A DNA stretch of 64,000 nt from contig OW204001.1 of NCBI GenBank assembly GCA_934047225.1, positions 26,420,175 to 26,484,174 on the forward strand. Direction: 5' to 3'. This DNA is from Ypsolopha sequella (taxonomy: Eukaryota > Arthropoda > Insecta > Lepidoptera > Ypsolophidae). Every line of letters starts with the position of its first letter. The first letter of the stretch is position 1. The notes beneath the pieces were generated by a model. The model worked only from the letters and a program-made list of their open reading frames with translations, was not told the DNA's origin and did not search any database. Shown here one piece after another: positions 42,807 to 52,987 of this stretch. The translations under genes were made by a program, and so were the position numbers.

Positions 42807-42826
42807 TTAGGTTAGGTTAGGTTAGG
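42805..42826 (+). repeat. Telomeric repeat, about 4 TTAGG units
   Basis: GG(TTAGG)4 lies between the poly(A) of E5 (plus) and the poly(T) of E6 (minus). It is flanked on both sides by the 3' ends of oppositely oriented LINEs. Confidence 0.96.
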
Positions 42827-43391
42827 TTTTTTTTTTTTTTTTTTTTTTTTTTATTAATAAAACGCAAGTGCTATGGACATTGATCGCCATACCTTTTTTA
42901 GTCATGTTTAATTTGTTTTATTTTGTTCTTTACTTCTCCTTTTCGCTCCTTACATAAAATATATTACTTTTTAGGTGATATAAAATTTTTTGTGAATTAA
43001 GTTGTTACAATTGAGATTAAATTGACCCTTACTTATAACTAGTTACAAATATAAATAAATCTATGATATTTTTTTTATTTTTTTTTTTTTTATTTTTTTT
43101 TTTTTTTTTTTTTAGTTGTTAATGTCATTATTTTTATTATGATGACTATTTTTTTTTTTTTTTTTTTAGTATATATATATATATATATATATATTTTTTT
43201 TATTTTTTTTTTTATGAATATTAAATATTATACTACTACACGATACATATTTTATTTTTACAATAAGTTGTTACTACAATTATACAAAATTTTAATTAAT
43301 ATGGATATGAAAATTTTACAATTATGAAATTACAAATACTACAAACAAACACCTTTATTGTGAGGAGGTGGGACGCACAACTTTACCCGGC
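42827..43391 (-). other. 3' UTR and poly(A) of E6
   Basis: This region is nearly identical to the E3 3' UTR, with T-rich tracts (43068-43113, 43149-43167) and a (TA)n run near 43170-43193. A stem-loop at 42872-42892 (TATGG/CCATA on the sense strand) is homologous to the stronger E7 hairpin at 53179-53199. Confidence 0.75.
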
Positions 43392-46300
43392 TCAGACGAC
43401 TGGGGTGCCGCCCGTGCCGCCACTCAGCATGGCGTCAGCCACTGACGTGTCTCGGTTCCTCCAGGCCATTTTTAAATTATACTCTTTGATCGTGCCGGTC
43501 TCAGCTGCCAGGGCGTTCATTATTAGCCGAACTATGGCATCGTTCTTTCGGCGAGCCGTGTAATACACACAGCTGCCGGTATGCCTTGACACCGCCACGA
43601 CCGCGTGATGGATGCTGCTGTGCAACTGCTGGGTGACTTTCGCAGTTCTTATGATCACCACTCTCTCCCACGTAAGTCCTTGAGCCTCGTGGATTGTGTG
43701 GATACGCGACCCTTGTTGCTTACCATAACCCAGACCTTCTAGGAAGGCTTTTTCGGCCTGGGTGTGTACAAGGTAGAGCGTGTTATGCTCGTTTCTTGGA
43801 GGTCGCGTCTTTTCGTAGGATTCCAGAGTCAAGGACCGTGTTTGAGCCTTGGACGAGTATATGCCACTGTAGATCTCCCTTAGGGCATATGCTACGTCCA
43901 TGGGGTTTCGGTGTGTGCACAGCAGTTGTTTTGTTATGCTACCAAAAATACTGGGACTAAGGTACCTCATCGGGAAGAGGTTTTCTCTGTCAATGAAAGG
44001 GACCTGGTTTTGGTCACCCAGGAGCAAGATTTTGCTGGCGCCGACTATCCTGGTTGCTAACACGATGGCTCCAAAATGGCTCATGAGAGCTTCATCGACT
44101 ATAAGCCGACGGAAGCTCTCGCCCTCGCGAATGCCTTTTACTAGCAATGAGGCCATCGTGCGCACCCTGAATTTTGCAGTTCTGCCAAGCTTGTCCTCCA
44201 GCTTTTGACGGAGGTCTCTCGCTCCTTCTAGGGTGGACGTTGTTACCAGGTCCGTTTCATTGTCAAAGTTGTTGACTACCCAGGTTGTTTTTCCACTACC
44301 TGGGACCCCGTTTACCCATTCCATTTCTGGTGTCAGCATTTGTACAGCGGCTTCGGTGGGTTCAGAATCCCCTAGCAGTTTGTTTGCTGTTGTTAAGATT
44401 CTGTCCTCCAGCATTATCCGTGTACACTTGGCGACAACCACAATGGGGTCATCCACTGGGGTGGTGAAAACTGGTTTCCCCATCCGGTTTGACTCATTTT
44501 CATCCAGTTCCACAAAACCACTGGTGCCATTGAACGCGGCCATGTACTCCCCCGCCATTGTTCCCCCCAATACTTGGAAGGTAGCGTTGTTGTACACCGC
44601 CGCGTCGCACTCCTCGAGTTTGGAATGTAACAATTGCTCGTTCCCCCGACGATAGGCTCGGAGGATGGTTCGGCATGTTTCTTGTTTAGAAACAACTGTG
44701 CCTTTGAGCATCGCTACGTACTCCAGGAGTGCATTGGACAAGTGGTCCGATGGAGTGGTGGGTGTAACGAGTTCCGGTCGGGCAACCAGGCCCCTGTAGG
44801 ATTTTGATGGGTTTGTTCGGGTTATTCCTGAGACTGTCCCTGATGAGGTTGTGGGTCTGGGGGGTGTGAGTGTGTCCGAGTGTTTCTTTATTCGTGATGC
44901 AATGTTCGTGAAGCAACCGACTGCTGCTCTGGTCATGGTTGACAACACTCCTTCCGACTCCTTTTGGCGAGGGGGCGGCTGTCTCTCACCTGCGATTTTT
45001 TCTTGCAGCCTTTCTGAACCGCTAAGTTCTGGACTTGCTATTGGGTAGCCCCAGCTGTCGGTGGGGGTGGAAGATTCATCGAGACGGTACGGTCTTAGAT
45101 AACTGAGGTTTTGGCCTCTGTCCTCGTAAACCACCATCTCGTGTTTACTCGAGGCTCTGAGGATCCCCGAGTAATCTTCCACTTCGGCTTTTAAGTAGGC
45201 CACTACCATAGCATCCACGCTGATTTTCTTAGCAGGTCCGTCAATAGCTGCTAGGCTGGAAAGCATCGAACTCGCCTGGGCGAATTCTGAAACGTCGTCG
45301 CCGGCCACGAATAGCGCGATGATTTTATTCTTGGTTCGCAATATTCGGCAGCGATGACCTGCCACGGTGGCGTCCCCGAGCGCCTCGAATGCTTTCCGCC
45401 TCATGGTTGCCTTGAAATTGCTCCCCTTTAGGAGGAGAGCAAGGCCAGGTGAGATGGTGACAAATTTATTTCCCCTTATTCTGCAAAAGCAGATACCGAG
45501 TCTCTCGGTGCTGTCATCCATGAACGTTGCTACTCCTTTGAGTCTTATGCCCGGAGTACCTGCCTCACTGAACTTCAGAAGCTGATACTCCGCTGGCATT
45601 GAGCAGCTTGTTGTCGGTTGCTGTGTCTGTGTTGGTGTTGGTGTTGGTGTGCTGGTGTTTGTTTGTGGGTGAGGTATGTCGGTGATGTCTGTGGACGAGT
45701 TCCTCTTAGCCGCTGTCCGTATAACGGATTCTACGAATGCAAGGAAGAGCGTTCTGTTGTCTTTGTCTGCGAGGATGTTCCGCAGTTCGGCTTTTTCCAG
45801 CTTCATGTTTAGCCGGTACTCTAACTCCATTCGGGCAACCGCGAAACGAGGGCAGTCTAGTAAAAGATGCCATACTGACTCACTAGTGTCGGGGTCGCAC
45901 TCACAACCGGGGCTGCTTTTCAGCTTGAACCGATGCAAGTACTCCGCCATACCCCCGTGTCCTGTCAAGGCTTGCACTTGACGGTGCGTCATTTTGGTTT
46001 CTCGGACTATGCGGAATGCATCATTTACGTCCGGGAAGAATACCTTCGTGACGGCACCAGTGCTGGAGGAGCTGTACCTGTCTTGCCATCTGCGTACAGT
46101 CTCCTCTCTGACCTTTCTTTTGACGTGTGACACGGGAACTTCACTGTAGTCTGGGGCATCACTTGACTGCAAAGCCGCTTGTTTGGCCAGTTCGTCTGCT
46201 CTTTCGTTTCCGGCTGTGCCCACATGCGCCCTGAGCCAGAAGAGCCGCACCTGCCGACCCTGTGCTCTGATTTCCGCTACGCACTCTTTGATGTTCCTGG

Positions 46301-49300
46301 TAAGGGGATGTGTTGTTTTGGGGTTTCTCAGCAGTTCTAGTGACGATCTTGAGTCACTCAAGATGTTAATTTGATCACTAGTGCTGTTCTTGGCCAAATC
46401 AATCGCCCTGTGGAGTGCGTATAATTCTGATTGGAAGACAGTGCACGCCGGATCCAGGCTGAAGGTGTGAAAACTGGTTTCCTGTCCGTCCTCCCACCAT
46501 GTGAGGGCTGCTCCAACCTTGCCCTCAATTTTGCTGCCATCAGTGTACACTTGCGGCCCAGCAATTCCGTGGGTGGATAGAGTTTCGGAATCCATGTTTT
46601 CTAGGAGCTCGAACTCTGTTGTTATGAGTTGAGAAGGATGTGGCTGCTCTAAGTAGCTTATCCTTTGCTCCATTTTCCTTCCTGGTGGTATGTAGTCTGT
46701 ACTGATGCCTCGTTTGGCCATGTACAGAATTGCGGCTTCTTGTACTCTAAGGTCCAGGGGTAGTAGGCCCGATAGAATTAGTGCCGAAGAGAGCGAGACC
46801 GTTCTGTACGCTTTGCAGATCTTTTGGCCAAATCCTCTTTGCAGTGCGTCCAGACGATCTCTGATCATCTGGAGTTCTGTGGATTGGTACCATGCACTTG
46901 CTGCGTACAGTACGATCGGCTCGACAACCGCTACGTATATCGTTCTTACAATTTCACCGTTTAGGCCCCATGTCACCTTTGCTGCGCGCGCTAGGTGCTT
47001 GTATATGTCCGCAGCCTTTTTACAGACTGCGGTCACGTGCGCCTTGAAGGTGAGTTTTCGGTCGATGATGAGACCAAGGAGTTTTATCTCGTCTACGAGT
47101 TCGAGTCTACTTCCTGACATATAGAGGTGTGGTTCCCCGTACTTCAGTTTTTTAGTCATCAACATCGCCTTGGTCTTATGTGCGGCAAAGTTGAGCTTGT
47201 TCTGAGTACCCCACTCCACTATTGTCTCCAGTGTTGAGTTGACTCGTTGCTCCATGGTTTCGACCGAGTGGCCGGTGAATGTTAGAACTACGTCGTCCGC
47301 GAAAGCCTGCGCATGTACTCCTTCCTGTGCCAGCTTGGCCAACAGCGGATCGAGTATGATGTTCCAAAAAGCTGGTCCTCCGATGGATCCTTGGACGCAA
47401 CCCTTTGTAGTATCCCTCTCGCTTGTTGCTCTGGCATAGTTGACCACTATTTTTCGGTCTTGTAGATAGGAGCACACCATCGCGTATATGTTTCGCGGAC
47501 ACTTCCTTGTGGCTAGTTGGTGCTTCAAAGCCGGCCACCATGCGTTATCGAAGGCTCCCTCTATGTCCAGCGAGATCATGAGAACTATATTTTTACTTTC
47601 AAGTTCTGATCTTGTGTGCTTAAGAAGGTCATAGAGGGCGTCCTCGGTCCCGCGTTGTGGCGTAAACCCATACTGGTTGTGGTTAAGTGTGGGCTGCACG
47701 TGCCATTGCAGCCTATTAATCAAGAGTTTCTCGACGATTTTCCCGATTACTGGCAGAAGTCCAATGGGTCTGTATGACTTGGGATGTGTGTAGTCATCTT
47801 TGCCCTGTTTCCCGAGGATGATTACGTGCGCCATTTTCCACTGAGTAGGGAAATATGCAAGCCCTAGGCATTTGTTAGCCAGAGCCATGAATACCTCCCT
47901 CCCCGCTTCGATGGCCATCGTGCATATGTCCGCGGTAAGCCCGTCCGGTCCCGGTGCCTTTTTTGGATTAATGTCGTGGAGGACTGAATCCAATTCGGCT
48001 TCCGTGAACGGTGGGTCGTCTTCCGACAGATCTTGGATATCCTCGGGGTTGGAGTCCGTCAGCTCTCGGAGATGTTTGTGGAAGGGTTGGTCGGTCAATG
48101 CAGAGTCGTCAGGGTAGAACGTGCTGGCCAGGAGATCGGCCGATGCCTCGGGACTGAGTGTCTCGCCCTTCTCGTTCCTCAGAAGCGGGTCTTCTCGCCT
48201 CTTAGTTGTTCGCCTTATTACTCTGTATATCCCATCCCACATGCTCTCCTTTTCCTGCGTCGAGCAGAACTCTTTCCAGCTTTGGGTTTGGGCTTCACTA
48301 GCCTTTTTTTCGTAGTCCAGCTTGGCGGTGAGGTACTCTCCAACCACGTGTTCCCGTCTAGTGGGTGCAGCATTACGGATCCTTCGCCTCCTTCGATTAA
48401 CCTCTCTTTTCAGATCAGCGAGGTCTTTGGACCACCAGGGGGGTGCTACCTTGCCTTTGTAGGCGCCTAGTTTGGGAATTGCTTTGTCGCATGCCTTTTG
48501 AATGGCGTTGGTGTATGCGACAAGCATTTCATCCAGTTCCTCGACGCTCGAGATGGAGTTGATGTTGTCCAGGGAGATGTTACTCTCGGCTAAGCCAGAC
48601 TTCACGTGGAGTTGGAATTCTCGCCAGTTTGCCTTCTTGACGTTAAACCTGCGAGTGGTAGTGGGTTCTAGAGCCACTAACTCTCTGTCCAGTCGCAAGG
48701 CGAAGGTAATGGCATTGTGGTCTGACGTTGTCATACCACGGTCCACTCTCCAGTTTTCAATCGTGCCTAGCAGAGATTGACTACACGCAGTAACATCCAC
48801 TATACTGCTGTATAGTCTACCTCCCCTGTATGTCTCAAACGTGGGGGTTTCCCCCCTGTTGAGAACATGGAACTCCATCTCGTCGAGGAAGGCGCTGTAG
48901 GCTATTCCCCTGGGGTCGTCGTGCTTGCTACCCCACCAGAGGCTCCACGCGTTTACGTCCCCGCCTATGAGAATGTTGCTGGTGTTGAGCTTTTTGCATT
49001 TTTGTTCAACACTCCGCAAGTTCACATTGATGTCTTGATCCCCCTCGAAGTACACCGATAGCACTGCTAGCTTGAGGCTGCCCGCCACCAGGGTCACCGC
49101 TGCCTCAGTCTCGGTCACCAACTGTGGGTCGTGAATTACCCTCAGTTGGTCTCCGAAAATGATGACAGCAGCTTTCACTGGTTTTGTGCGATTAAGGGTG
49201 CACTGAATGACTTGTGCGCCGGGGTAGGTGCTCATATTGCCACTACGTCCCACATAGGGTTCCTGTACCAGGGCAATAGAGACCCCGCGTCCCTTGGCTG

Positions 49301-49415
49301 CCTGTATCAGCTCCTGCGTCGCCAGTTTATTGCGCTGCAGGTTAGCCTGAATTACTAGCAGTTTGCTATGGGAAGCACTCGGGGGGGGAGAGGTGGGGGT
49401 GGTATCGTTGCCCTT
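43392..49415 (-). CDS. ORF2: EN-RT-RNase H-SF1 helicase (E6)
   Basis: This unbroken frame of about 2,007 codons is counted from the recoding point at the ORF1 stop. The first start codon a gene finder sees (49253) is a GTG inside the endonuclease, and using it would delete the first catalytic residues. Domains are EN (IQANLQRNK, ALVQEPYVG, GGDVNAWSLWWGS, TSDHNAITF), RT with FADD, RNase H (YTDGSKIEG, GNERADELAK) and a finger starting CECD. The unknown region holds ISPGLALLL and VVYEDRGQNLSYL; the pre-helicase segment holds AAFNGTSGFVELDE. The SF1 helicase shows GVPGSGKTTW, IVDEALMSH, GDQNQVPF, CTHRNP, TIHEAQGLTW and AVSRHTGSC. All catalytic motifs are intact, so the protein should be active. 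Confidence 0.95.
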   Translation of the reverse strand, partial: KGNDTTPTSPPPSASHSKLLVIQANLQRNKLATQELIQAAKGRGVSIALVQEPYVGRSGNMSTYPGAQVIQCTLNRTKPVKAAVIIFGDQLRVIHDPQLVTETEAAVTLVAGSLKLAVLSVYFEGDQDINVNLRSVEQKCKKLNTSNILIGGDVNAWSLWWGSKHDDPRGIAYSAFLDEMEFHVLNRGETPTFETYRGGRLYSSIVDVTACSQSLLGTIENWRVDRGMTTSDHNAITFALRLDRELVALEPTTTRRFNVKKANWREFQLHVKSGLAESNISLDNINSISSVEELDEMLVAYTNAIQKACDKAIPKLGAYKGKVAPPWWSKDLADLKREVNRRRRRIRNAAPTRREHVVGEYLTAKLDYEKKASEAQTQSWKEFCSTQEKESMWDGIYRVIRRTTKRREDPLLRNEKGETLSPEASADLLASTFYPDDSALTDQPFHKHLRELTDSNPEDIQDLSEDDPPFTEAELDSVLHDINPKKAPGPDGLTADICTMAIEAGREVFMALANKCLGLAYFPTQWKMAHVIILGKQGKDDYTHPKSYRPIGLLPVIGKIVEKLLINRLQWHVQPTLNHNQYGFTPQRGTEDALYDLLKHTRSELESKNIVLMISLDIEGAFDNAWWPALKHQLATRKCPRNIYAMVCSYLQDRKIVVNYARATSERDTTKGCVQGSIGGPAFWNIILDPLLAKLAQEGVHAQAFADDVVLTFTGHSVETMEQRVNSTLETIVEWGTQNKLNFAAHKTKAMLMTKKLKYGEPHLYMSGSRLELVDEIKLLGLIIDRKLTFKAHVTAVCKKAADIYKHLARAAKVTWGLNGEIVRTIYVAVVEPIVLYAASAWYQSTELQMIRDRLDALQRGFGQKICKAYRTVSLSSALILSGLLPLDLRVQEAAILYMAKRGISTDYIPPGRKMEQRISYLEQPHPSQLITTEFELLENMDSETLSTHGIAGPQVYTDGSKIEGKVGAALTWWEDGQETSFHTFSLDPACTVFQSELYALHRAIDLAKNSTSDQINILSDSRSSLELLRNPKTTHPLTRNIKECVAEIRAQGRQVRLFWLRAHVGTAGNERADELAKQAALQSSDAPDYSEVPVSHVKRKVREETVRRWQDRYSSSSTGAVTKVFFPDVNDAFRIVRETKMTHRQVQALTGHGGMAEYLHRFKLKSSPGCECDPDTSESVWHLLLDCPRFAVARMELEYRLNMKLEKAELRNILADKDNRTLFLAFVESVIRTAAKRNSSTDITDIPHPQTNTSTPTPTPTQTQQPTTSCSMPAEYQLLKFSEAGTPGIRLKGVATFMDDSTERLGICFCRIRGNKFVTISPGLALLLKGSNFKATMRRKAFEALGDATVAGHRCRILRTKNKIIALFVAGDDVSEFAQASSMLSSLAAIDGPAKKISVDAMVVAYLKAEVEDYSGILRASSKHEMVVYEDRGQNLSYLRPYRLDESSTPTDSWGYPIASPELSGSERLQEKIAGERQPPPRQKESEGVLSTMTRAAVGCFTNIASRIKKHSDTLTPPRPTTSSGTVSGITRTNPSKSYRGLVARPELVTPTTPSDHLSNALLEYVAMLKGTVVSKQETCRTILRAYRRGNEQLLHSKLEECDAAVYNNATFQVLGGTMAGEYMAAFNGTSGFVELDENESNRMGKPVFTTPVDDPIVVVAKCTRIMLEDRILTTANKLLGDSEPTEAAVQMLTPEMEWVNGVPGSGKTTWVVNNFDNETDLVTTSTLEGARDLRQKLEDKLGRTAKFRVRTMASLLVKGIREGESFRRLIVDEALMSHFGAIVLATRIVGASKILLLGDQNQVPFIDRENLFPMRYLSPSIFGSITKQLLCTHRNPMDVAYALREIYSGIYSSKAQTRSLTLESYEKTRPPRNEHNTLYLVHTQAEKAFLEGLGYGKQQGSRIHTIHEAQGLTWERVVIIRTAKVTQQLHSSIHHAVVAVSRHTGSCVYYTARRKNDAIVRLIMNALAAETGTIKEYNLKMAWRNRDTSVADAMLSGGTGGTPVV

Positions 49416-51441
49416 AGCAGTAGCTCACACGCGAGCGAGCTATGGCGTCCATCTTTTGTTTTTCTGGACACTCATTGTCGTATGCTGCGTGCGCTTTTGA
49501 TGTTGGGGTGTGGGCCTGTTCACAGTTTTTGCATTTCGGGAGAGCATTCTCCTTCCTGCTGCGACATTTCTCCCAGGAGTGATTTCCCCCGCAGAATCCG
49601 CAGAGGTCCTCCTTCTCCCGGCAGAGGCTTTTTGTGTGGCCGTATCCCCAGCACCTGGAGCACTGGATTAGGGGCGACTGATCCTCGACGGGGCTCCGTG
49701 AGAGGCCGATGTAGACTTTTTTAGCCTCCATCAGCCTCCCATAGAGCGCCGCCGACACCTCGAAAACTATATGAGCTTGCAGGGGGTTTCTCGCTTTCTT
49801 TCTGTATTTGACTCTGACGAGATTGTCGTCTTTCTCCAGGCCCATGAACAATTGTTTATTTTGAGCCTGGAATTGCTGCGTAATCTCGTCATCCTTCTGA
49901 TAGGCGAGGACATTTTTCACTATTACTAAGGGATTATTCACGCGAGGCTCCTCCACTTTCAGGGTGTTGTTATTTTTAACTCTTGTCCTTACCAGGGCCA
50001 GGTCTTCTTTAGACCCACAAGTAAGGACAACCTTTTGGTTTCTCGCCTTTCTGACCCGATCCACCCGTGCACCGGTTTTTCCCATGTCCAGCGCACCGAT
50101 TATCGTCTTGATGACATTTTCCCCGGTCTTTGTGGCGTCCGTCGAGGAGACGATAATGCTGTGGTTCGGTCTTGGTGAAGGCGGTGTGGCTGGTTGTCTC
50201 TCCGGCTTGCGCTTCCGCTGCACTACGGTCCACCCGCTCGCCTCAGCGATCTCGGTCTCTAAGCTGAGTTGCGGCGGGGGTGTGCGCATTCTTTGTTCGC
50301 GCATAGTTTTGAGCTCCGAAGAGACTGCCTCAAGCCTTTCGGTGAGCGGCTGGAGGTGCTCTGTGAGTTCCGAATTTGTGGGGTTCGCTTCGTTGGTGGT
50401 GATTGCCTCGCGTAATGTGTTTTTTATGTAAGTGTCGAGTTGTGTCAGCGTTTCCCTCACATCCTTTACCTCCTGCTCTAAGCGGTCGGTCTGTGGCTGT
50501 GAGGGTTCCGTGATTGGAGTTGTATCCGCCCGGATTGCCATCCGTTCGTGCAGCTCTGTTGTCCTTTGGGAGAGAGTAGTTGTTTCTCTCCTCATTGAGT
50601 CTAGTTGTCTGGAGAGCTGCTCTATACTGGTGGAGAGTTTGTTGTAATCTCCTCTGAGAGAGCTCTCCGGACAACCGGACCCTTCAACTGACAACTGGGC
50701 TAACTGGTTCGATAAGCCCTGCACAGCTTGGTCGATGGCGGCCAGGCGGTCCCTAGCTTCCCCTATTTGTCCGAATGGATCCCGCGTTTCATACGCTAGC
50801 CATTCTCTCACTGCCTTTGTTTCCCGGAGACCCTGTCCTACTTCCTCCATTGTTTTTTGGAGGTTGATGGTGAGGTTGTTGGTCACCTCTGTGAGCTGTC
50901 TAGTGTGGGCACGCTCCACTCTGACGAGTTCCAGAGCGTGCCGGCTTCTTTCCTTCTCCAGGTTGGATTTGTGCCGTGATCTGGAGTCGGAAAGAGACAG
51001 CACCGTCTCGTACAGGGTCTGCAGGGATAAAATGGCCGTGGTTTTGAGCTCCGTCTTCAGGTTCCTTGCGGCCTCTAGAGCCTCCTTACCTTTGAGGAGC
51101 ATGTCAGTGGCTAACTTGTTCGCAGCGTCCATTCGGACCCCACTCCTGAGGTCCCTGTTTGTGGTGGCTACAAAGCTATCCCTTCGGTCAATCGACTCCG
51201 ACAAAGAGTCTTCGTCCGAGTCGACTGGCCAAGGTGGTGATAGTGCGGCGTGGAAGGTGTCAGGGGCCGATGCAGCCGCTCTGCGCTCCGAAGCTGATGA
51301 GACCGACTCCCCGTCGGAACCGGACTTGAGGCTATTTCTGAGGAGTCTTTCCCGGAGCGGACGTTGTGGCCGCAGAGGGGGCACCCCAGTCGTAGATGAC
51401 TTGGCGACTGAGGTTCTGGGGTTTTTCGGGATGTTGGACAT
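49414..51441 (-). CDS. ORF1 gag-like RNA-binding protein (E6)
   Basis: This intact 675-aa ORF1 differs from the E3 ORF1 at only about five residues (for example position 2 Ser for Pro). It has the same disordered N-terminus, coiled coil, central GARVDRVRKARNQKVVL block and three zinc knuckles (CSRCWGYGHTKSLC, CGFCGGNHSWEKC, third from CKNC), ending SRVSYC TAA at 49414. ORF2 follows in the +1 frame at that stop. Confidence 0.93.
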   Translation of the reverse strand: MSNIPKNPRTSVAKSSTTGVPPLRPQRPLRERLLRNSLKSGSDGESVSSASERRAAASAPDTFHAALSPPWPVDSDEDSLSESIDRRDSFVATTNRDLRSGVRMDAANKLATDMLLKGKEALEAARNLKTELKTTAILSLQTLYETVLSLSDSRSRHKSNLEKERSRHALELVRVERAHTRQLTEVTNNLTINLQKTMEEVGQGLRETKAVREWLAYETRDPFGQIGEARDRLAAIDQAVQGLSNQLAQLSVEGSGCPESSLRGDYNKLSTSIEQLSRQLDSMRRETTTLSQRTTELHERMAIRADTTPITEPSQPQTDRLEQEVKDVRETLTQLDTYIKNTLREAITTNEANPTNSELTEHLQPLTERLEAVSSELKTMREQRMRTPPPQLSLETEIAEASGWTVVQRKRKPERQPATPPSPRPNHSIIVSSTDATKTGENVIKTIIGALDMGKTGARVDRVRKARNQKVVLTCGSKEDLALVRTRVKNNNTLKVEEPRVNNPLVIVKNVLAYQKDDEITQQFQAQNKQLFMGLEKDDNLVRVKYRKKARNPLQAHIVFEVSAALYGRLMEAKKVYIGLSRSPVEDQSPLIQCSRCWGYGHTKSLCREKEDLCGFCGGNHSWEKCRSRKENALPKCKNCEQAHTPTSKAHAAYDNECPEKQKMDAIARSRVSYC

Positions 51442-52987
51442 ATTGATGGGGATTTTATTTACTTAGAATAAGATGAGTATCAACTTAACTTAATATTAAT
51501 TAAAATAAATATTTAAAACTATACTAAAAATTACCAACTAACTACAAATAAGGGTCTTGCCGTAGATGTTGATGGCTTCCGGATGCTGGTTTTGTTGCTT
51601 CACGGATTATTTGTGCGAGTAAACTGCTTGATGTGCCTGCGTAGTTGTTGTGCTCGACTATTTGTGTGAGGTACACTCTAAGGGGGGAAGATAGAAGTGG
51701 CGGATAGTTTTTCCGATCTAATGGCCAAGGGAAGCAAGGAATCAGTGATCCGTGGGAGCCCGTTTGTAGCTGAGGCTCTTCCGGTTAATTTGAGCCCAAG
51801 CTCGATGTTGTCAGGCCAAGGGGGACAAAGTTAGCCGCCGGGGTGTGGAGGTAAGAGGGTGGGGGGAGTAGAAAAAGGTTTTTTGGATCTATCACCCCAA
51901 CCGTCAGGGCTATCAAAATTCTGGCAGAGCCAAAGTACTCCTTTTGCTCTCCCGAGAAGTTTGAGCCCAAACTCGGGGGGTCTAGCGTCACGGGGGGCAA
52001 GACGGGCCCTTGCGGGGGTGAGGTCGAGGGAGAGGGAGGGGGGTTTGGGGGTTGGGGAAGGGGGAGTTGGGATTAGGGACGGGGGAGTCGGGATCTGTGA
52101 AGGGGGAGTTGGGGTTGGGGGAGGGGGAGTCAGGGTTGGGGTAGGGGGAGTTAGTATTGGGTTAGGGGAGTGTTGATGGTTGGGTTGGAGGTCGGGGGAA
52201 GGGTAGGAATCAAGAGCCGACGATTGGCAGGGGGCCCGTCTTGCCCCACTTGATAATGGGGGGGGGGTGAAACCTGAGAGGGGTAGGCGCGGTGTACGTC
52301 AGGTGGTGGGGGGAGATCAATGTGATCCACACGGCGGGTGACCAAGTTTTGGAGGGGGGGCGCAAATTGGGGGGGGTCCAAAAATTTGGGGGAGGGGGAT
52401 GTTTTGGGCCTGTGCGGAAAGGACTGGTCGTCCCGATATCAACAAGCCCAAGCTCGGGGGGAATAGGACAAGGGGTTCAGGAGTTCCCTAGGTGTACCTC
52501 TGGTCTCCGAGTGTCCTCAGGAAACTGCTCCTCATCAGCTAGACGAAGTCCTCAGGTGGGCAGAGGTGTCTTCAGCGATGGCTGTCTGGCTGGTACGTCA
52601 CTAACACGCGCCAAGCCCGGCACGTGTAACCTAGATAACTAGGTCAGAGCGATTTGTATGGGAGCTTTGTTGGTGAATAACTCCTGTTCCTGACGACGGA
52701 TCTCCGAAATTTCTTCAATTCCAGATAGAACTTGGCAAGAGCTACGCATTGAAATTTGACTCACTGTTTTAGGTACTTCTTGCGCCGGCCTATGCTGCTC
52801 CAAAGTTGAAGGTCTCCAGAGTCAGATCCCGTTGGCCGATTTTGTTGCCAACACAAATCCTGGTGAGTCGTACACTTAACTATCACTGCACAACACTTTC
52901 ACTTTGATATTTAGGTTTTTTCTATTTTTAATGATTTTTTGTGTGGAGCGACGAGGTGTATGGTACGGAGTTTCGAGCAGTACTGGG
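51442..52987 (-). promoter_or_regulatory. 5' UTR of E6
   Basis: This region is nearly identical to that of E3. It has hairpin units near 51782-51835 and 51915-51990, a G-rich tract (51990-52420) whose small repeats differ in number from E3, and the shared 520-bp terminal block (about 52465-52987). GTGAGT is at 52759-52764 and a pyrimidine-rich TTAG at 51678-51680 on the sense strand. Confidence 0.62.

Larger units (their letters stand above)
42827..52987 (-). mobile_element. E6: intact helicase-bearing telomeric LINE, twin of E3
   Basis: This 10.2-kb full-length minus-strand element has a 26-base poly(T), open ORF2 and ORF1 and a complete 5' UTR, and both ends sit on TTAGG. It is almost identical to E3 but without the Gypsy insertion. 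It gives the uninterrupted reading at the insertion site (47032-47042). Differences are concentrated in T tracts and G-rich 5' UTR repeats. It is a good candidate for an active source copy. Confidence 0.95.
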
